Source: Pseudomonadota bacterium (GTDB lineage: Bacteria; Pseudomonadota; Alphaproteobacteria; Sphingomonadales; Sphingomonadaceae). Taken from it: a stretch of DNA of 64,000 nt. The translations under genes were made by a program, and so were the position numbers. A model generated the notes under the pieces. The model was not told the DNA's origin. It ran no database searches and worked only from the letters and a program-made list of their open reading frames with translations. Location: positions 124,001-188,000 of the forward strand of contig JAJZTH010000001.1 of assembly GCA_021849075.1 (NCBI GenBank), given 5' to 3'. Positions 61,264 through 64,000 of the stretch are shown piece by piece. Numbering within the stretch: the first letter of the stretch is position 1; each line of letters starts with the position of its first letter.

Positions 61264-62061
61264 GTGGCACGCGAAATCACCGGATTTTCCAACCCGCTGG
61301 TGAAGCGCGTCCGATCGCTGCGGGAAAAGAAATATCGCAAGGCCGAGGGGCTGTTTCTGGCCGAAGGGCTGCGCATCCTGACCGAAGCGCGCGAAGAGGG
61401 CGTGCTGCCCGAAATGCTGTTTCACGCCGGCTCCACCCACCCGCTGGCACTGGAACTGATCGACGCGATCGAAGCGGATGGCGGCGACGTGATCGAAACC
61501 ACGCCCGACATCCTGTCCAAGATCAGCGGCAAGGATAATGCGCAGGCCGTCGTCGGCGTCTATCGCGACCGGCTGACCCCGCTGGAAAAGCTGGATCGCA
61601 GCACCGCCAATATCTGGATCGTCGCGCAATCGCTGCGCGACCCCGGCAATTTGGGTACGATCCTGCGCACCGGCGACGCCGTGGGCGCGGGCGGCCTGAT
61701 CCTGATCGACGATTGCGTCGATCCCTTCTCGGTCGAATCGGTGCGCGCCTCCATGGGCGCGCTCTTCACCCAATCGATCACGCAGGCGCGCTGGGGCGAA
61801 TTCATGCACTGGCTGCGCGCTGGCCCCGGCGAACTGATCGGCACCAGTCTGAAAGCCACGCAGGACTATCAGGAACCCGCCTATCAAAGCCCCAGCTTCC
61901 TGCTGGTCGGCAATGAAGCGCAGGGCCTGCCCGAATCCTATGAAGCCGAATGCGACCAGCTGGTGAAGATGCCGATGCTGGGCAAGGCCGACAGCCTGAA
62001 CGCCGCCGTGGCGACCGCCGTCATGGCCTATGAACTGCTGAATCAGAAGCGAAGGAAGTAA
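61264..62061 (+). CDS. TrmH/SpoU family RNA 2'-O-methyltransferase
   Basis: A 265-residue SPOUT methyltransferase. The N-terminal substrate-binding part (KYRKAEGLFLAEGLRILTEA) resembles RlmB/TsnR-type L30e-like domains. The catalytic trefoil knot shows VAQSLRDPGNLGTILRTGDA (motif 1), FLLVGNEAQGLP (motif 2) and MPMLGKADSLNAAVATAVMA (motif 3). It methylates rRNA or tRNA 2'-OH with AdoMet; exact target unknown. GTG at 61264 gives the conserved AREITGFSNPLVK start; TTG 61246 is in frame. It is followed at once by the MFS gene. Confidence 0.9.
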   Translation: MAREITGFSNPLVKRVRSLREKKYRKAEGLFLAEGLRILTEAREEGVLPEMLFHAGSTHPLALELIDAIEADGGDVIETTPDILSKISGKDNAQAVVGVYRDRLTPLEKLDRSTANIWIVAQSLRDPGNLGTILRTGDAVGAGGLILIDDCVDPFSVESVRASMGALFTQSITQARWGEFMHWLRAGPGELIGTSLKATQDYQEPAYQSPSFLLVGNEAQGLPESYEAECDQLVKMPMLGKADSLNAAVATAVMAYELLNQKRRK

Positions 62062-62062
62062 G

Positions 62063-63346
62063 ATGACAGCCGGGGGGCAGACGAACGGCGTCGGCGAAAT
62101 GTGGCGGCACAAGCGGGTGCTCGCCGCCAGCCTGATCGGCACGGCGGTCGAATTTTACGACTTCTATATCTACGCCACCGCCGCCAGCCTTATCTTCCCC
62201 TTCCTCTTCTTCCCCGCTTCCTCACCCACGGCGCAGCTGATGGCCTCCTATGGCAGCCTCGCCCTCGCTTTCTTCGCGCGGCCGGTGGGCGCGGCGGTGT
62301 TCGGCCATTATGGCGACCGCATCGGGCGCAAGGCGACCCTCGTCGCCTCGCTCATGCTGATGGGCGGCTGCACGCTGCTGATCGGTTTCCTGCCCACTTA
62401 CCAGATGATCGGCTATTGGGCGCCGCTGACCCTGTGCCTGCTGCGTTTCGGTCAGGGCTTTGGCCTTGGCGGCGAATGGGGCGGCGCGGCGCTGCTGGCG
62501 GTGGAGAATGCCCCGCCCGGCTGGCGCGCGCGCTTCGGCATGTTCCCCCAGCTTGGCGCACCGGTCGGCTTCATCGCCGCCAACGGCCTGTTCCTGTTGC
62601 TTGGCGCTTTCCTGACCGACGACGCCTTTTTCGAATGGGGCTGGCGCCTGCCCTTCATCGGCAGCGCGGTGCTGGTGATCCTGGGCCTGTGGGTGCGCCT
62701 GAAGCTCACCGAAACGCCCGAGTTCGCCGCCGCACAGAAGGAAACGCCGCCGCCCGCCGTGCCGCTAGCGACATTGCTGTCCTCGCATCTGGGCGCGGCG
62801 ATCGCCGGCACCTTCGCCTGCGCCGCCTGTTTCGCCGTCTATTATATCGCGACCGCCTTTGCCCTGGGCTATGGCACCACTGCGCTCAAGATCGACCGGG
62901 AAATCTTCCTCGCGATCCAGCTGGGCGCGATCCTGTTCATGGCTTTGAGCATCATATTGGCGGGCTGGTGGTCGGATCGCACCACCCCCACCAACGCGCT
63001 CGCCTGGGGCTGCGCCGGGACGGTGCTGATGGGCCTGGTCTTTGGCCCGCTGATCGGCACGGCGGCGCTCTTCCCGATCTTCGTCGCGCTCAGCCTGGCG
63101 CTGTTCGTCATGGGTTTCATCTACGGCCCGCTCGGCGCCTACCTCCCTGCGCTCTTCCCGATCCAGCTGCGCTATACGGGGGCATCCTTCGCCTTTAACC
63201 TGGGCGGCATATTGGGCGGCGCGCTCGCCCCGATCGTCGCGACCTGGCTGATCGGGGCGCAGGGCGTGGGCCTCGTCGGCCTCTACATGTCGGCCGCCGC
63301 GCTCATCAGCCTCGCCGGCCTGTGGCGGACCAGTCGGAAGGTCTGA
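62063..63346 (+). CDS. MFS transporter, MHS (metabolite:H+ symporter) type
   Basis: A 427-residue transporter with 12 membrane helices. The MHS start HKRVLAASLIGTAVEFYDFY, the FGHYGDRIGRKATLV loop 2-3 motif and the FGQGFGLGGEWGGAALLAVE segment are clear signs of the proline/betaine/shikimate/alpha-ketoglutarate family. It starts one base after the methyltransferase stop, so it shares its transcript. Substrate unknown. Confidence 0.92.
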   Translation: MTAGGQTNGVGEMWRHKRVLAASLIGTAVEFYDFYIYATAASLIFPFLFFPASSPTAQLMASYGSLALAFFARPVGAAVFGHYGDRIGRKATLVASLMLMGGCTLLIGFLPTYQMIGYWAPLTLCLLRFGQGFGLGGEWGGAALLAVENAPPGWRARFGMFPQLGAPVGFIAANGLFLLLGAFLTDDAFFEWGWRLPFIGSAVLVILGLWVRLKLTETPEFAAAQKETPPPAVPLATLLSSHLGAAIAGTFACAACFAVYYIATAFALGYGTTALKIDREIFLAIQLGAILFMALSIILAGWWSDRTTPTNALAWGCAGTVLMGLVFGPLIGTAALFPIFVALSLALFVMGFIYGPLGAYLPALFPIQLRYTGASFAFNLGGILGGALAPIVATWLIGAQGVGLVGLYMSAAALISLAGLWRTSRKV

Positions 63347-63347
63347 A

Positions 63348-63863
63348 TCAGATCGCCTTGCGCATCAACAGCATCGGCACGCCCCTGTCCTCGAATGGGC
63401 GCACCCCTTCGAAGCCGAAGCTGCGATAGAGCGGCACACCCGCCATCGTCCCCGACAGTTCGAGCGCGGCAAAGCCTTCCGCCTTCGCCGCCGCCTCGCA
63501 CAGCGACAGGATCATCGTGCCCACGCCTTTGCGGACATGATCGGGGTGGGTGTACATCGCCCGCACCCGCGCCGGCTCGCTCGCCGGATCGAGCAGCCGA
63601 TCGTCCCGTCCCGCACTATGATTGCCGCCATAGGCGGTCGCCCGCCGGCTCCACCCGCCGCAGCCCGCGATCGCTTCGCCATCCTCGATCATGAAGTAAG
63701 TGCCGTCCGCGATCAGCCGGCTGTCGAGGCCCATGAAGGCATGGCTGGCCTGCACCTGATCGGGCGTCAGATAGGTGGATTGTAGCCGGTCGATCGCCAG
63801 CGTCATCACGGCGGACAGGGCCGGTTCGTCGGCCGGCATGGCAAGGCGGTGAGTCAAGGTCAT
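63348..63863 (-). CDS. GNAT family N-acetyltransferase
   Basis: A 171-residue acetyltransferase. The acetyl-CoA loop MYTHPDHVRKGVGTMILSLC (V-R-K-G-V-G, the Q/RxxGxG motif) and the C-terminal AGVPLYRSFGFEGVRPFE are typical, with an N-terminal substrate part. AGGA lies 8 bases before the ATG. It ends one base after the convergent MFS stop. Substrate unknown. Confidence 0.88.
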   Translation of the reverse strand: MTLTHRLAMPADEPALSAVMTLAIDRLQSTYLTPDQVQASHAFMGLDSRLIADGTYFMIEDGEAIAGCGGWSRRATAYGGNHSAGRDDRLLDPASEPARVRAMYTHPDHVRKGVGTMILSLCEAAAKAEGFAALELSGTMAGVPLYRSFGFEGVRPFEDRGVPMLLMRKAI

Positions 63864-63935
63864 GACAATGGTCCTGCAACGGAAACGGCCGACCCCGCAA
63901 GGGACCGGCCGCCTCCGTGACAGGAAAAGGAGAGA

Positions 63936-64000
63936 TCAGAACTTAAATCCGACCCTCGCATACCAGAAACCGCCGTTAAAGCCGAAGGGCGATACGTCGG
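63936..64000 (-). CDS. 3' end of a probable TonB-dependent receptor (partial)
   Basis: The minus-strand frame entering the window end reads SPFGFNGGFWYARVGFKF then stop. A terminal aromatic residue after a strand-like alternation (FWYARVGFKF) is the C-terminal signature of outer-membrane beta-barrels, most often TonB-dependent receptors in sphingomonads. Only 21 residues are visible, so family placement is inferred. Confidence 0.6.
   Translation of the reverse strand, partial: DVSPFGFNGGFWYARVGFKF

Noticed and set aside
1..64000. CRISPR arrays, insertion sequences or prophage genes
   Set aside because: No regularly spaced direct repeats, transposase, integrase or phage structural genes were seen; repeats present are isolated palindromes.

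Overview
The window is a GC-rich (roughly 65%) chromosomal segment from an alphaproteobacterium of the order Sphingomonadales, most likely a Sphingobium- or Sphingomonas-like member of the Sphingomonadaceae. This is inferred from gene content: an EL222-type LOV-HTH photoreceptor, a DUF1476 zeta-type ATPase inhibitor, an NDUFA12/DUF2155/aat block, a FixLJ oxygen sensor, and many small palindromic intergenic repeats of the type common in sphingomonads. No insertion sequence, phage, integrase or CRISPR array is visible. It reads as core chromosome with a few accessory patches.

Layout. 1-4.7 kb: a small membrane protein, a class C beta-lactamase-like hydrolase, a PhzF-like isomerase and an SLC13/TrkA-C transporter. 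4.7-9.2 kb: aroC, fabI, a YihY/BrkB membrane protein, a CbpA-like DnaJ protein and pdxH. 9.4-14.5 kb: two dicarboxylate/amino-acid:cation symporters flanking a bestrophin-like channel, then a Pr6Pr membrane protein, an FMN reductase and a 60-residue conserved protein. 14.6-21.7 kb: purA, an esterase, a DUF5990 protein, hisZ, serA and serC (serine and purine/histidine metabolism), with a structured leader before serC. 21.8-27 kb: extensin-like lipoprotein, nucleoside-hydrolase-like protein, LOG protein, HAD nucleotidase, dapD and a winged-helix response regulator.

27-36.6 kb is the most distinctive part. A LOV-HTH blue-light transcription factor heads a tightly packed operon with DUF969, DUF979 and DUF2891. 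Next come a nitroreductase, two small proteins, hemN and ompW, the last two diverging from a region with two Fnr/FixK-type boxes spaced 22 bp apart. A universal stress protein, a haem-PAS FixL and FixJ follow. Light and oxygen sensing therefore sit side by side.

36.6-46.4 kb: DUF192 lipoprotein, NDUFA12, DUF2155, aat (its 3' end overlapping DUF2155 antisense), dipeptidase, an ScfR/RamB-like regulator divergent from isocitrate lyase, a DUF885 metallopeptidase-like protein and a GST. 46.6-49.9 kb: leuC, a 37-residue micro-ORF, leuD, the zeta inhibitor, BolA and monothiol glutaredoxin. 49.9-58.1 kb: FdhF/YdeP oxidoreductase, glmS, a phosphoesterase, glmU, gph and an enoyl-CoA hydratase-like protein. 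58.1-58.87 kb is a gene-free repeat island holding two palindromic repeats, a degenerate tRNA-Leu-like sequence and a second copy of a 76-bp repeat also found at position 71. 58.9-64 kb: a diguanylate cyclase, an AI-2E family transporter, an RNA methyltransferase, an MHS-type MFS transporter, a GNAT acetyltransferase and the 3' end of a probable TonB-dependent receptor.

All calls come from reading translations, motifs and base patterns directly; no database search was run.
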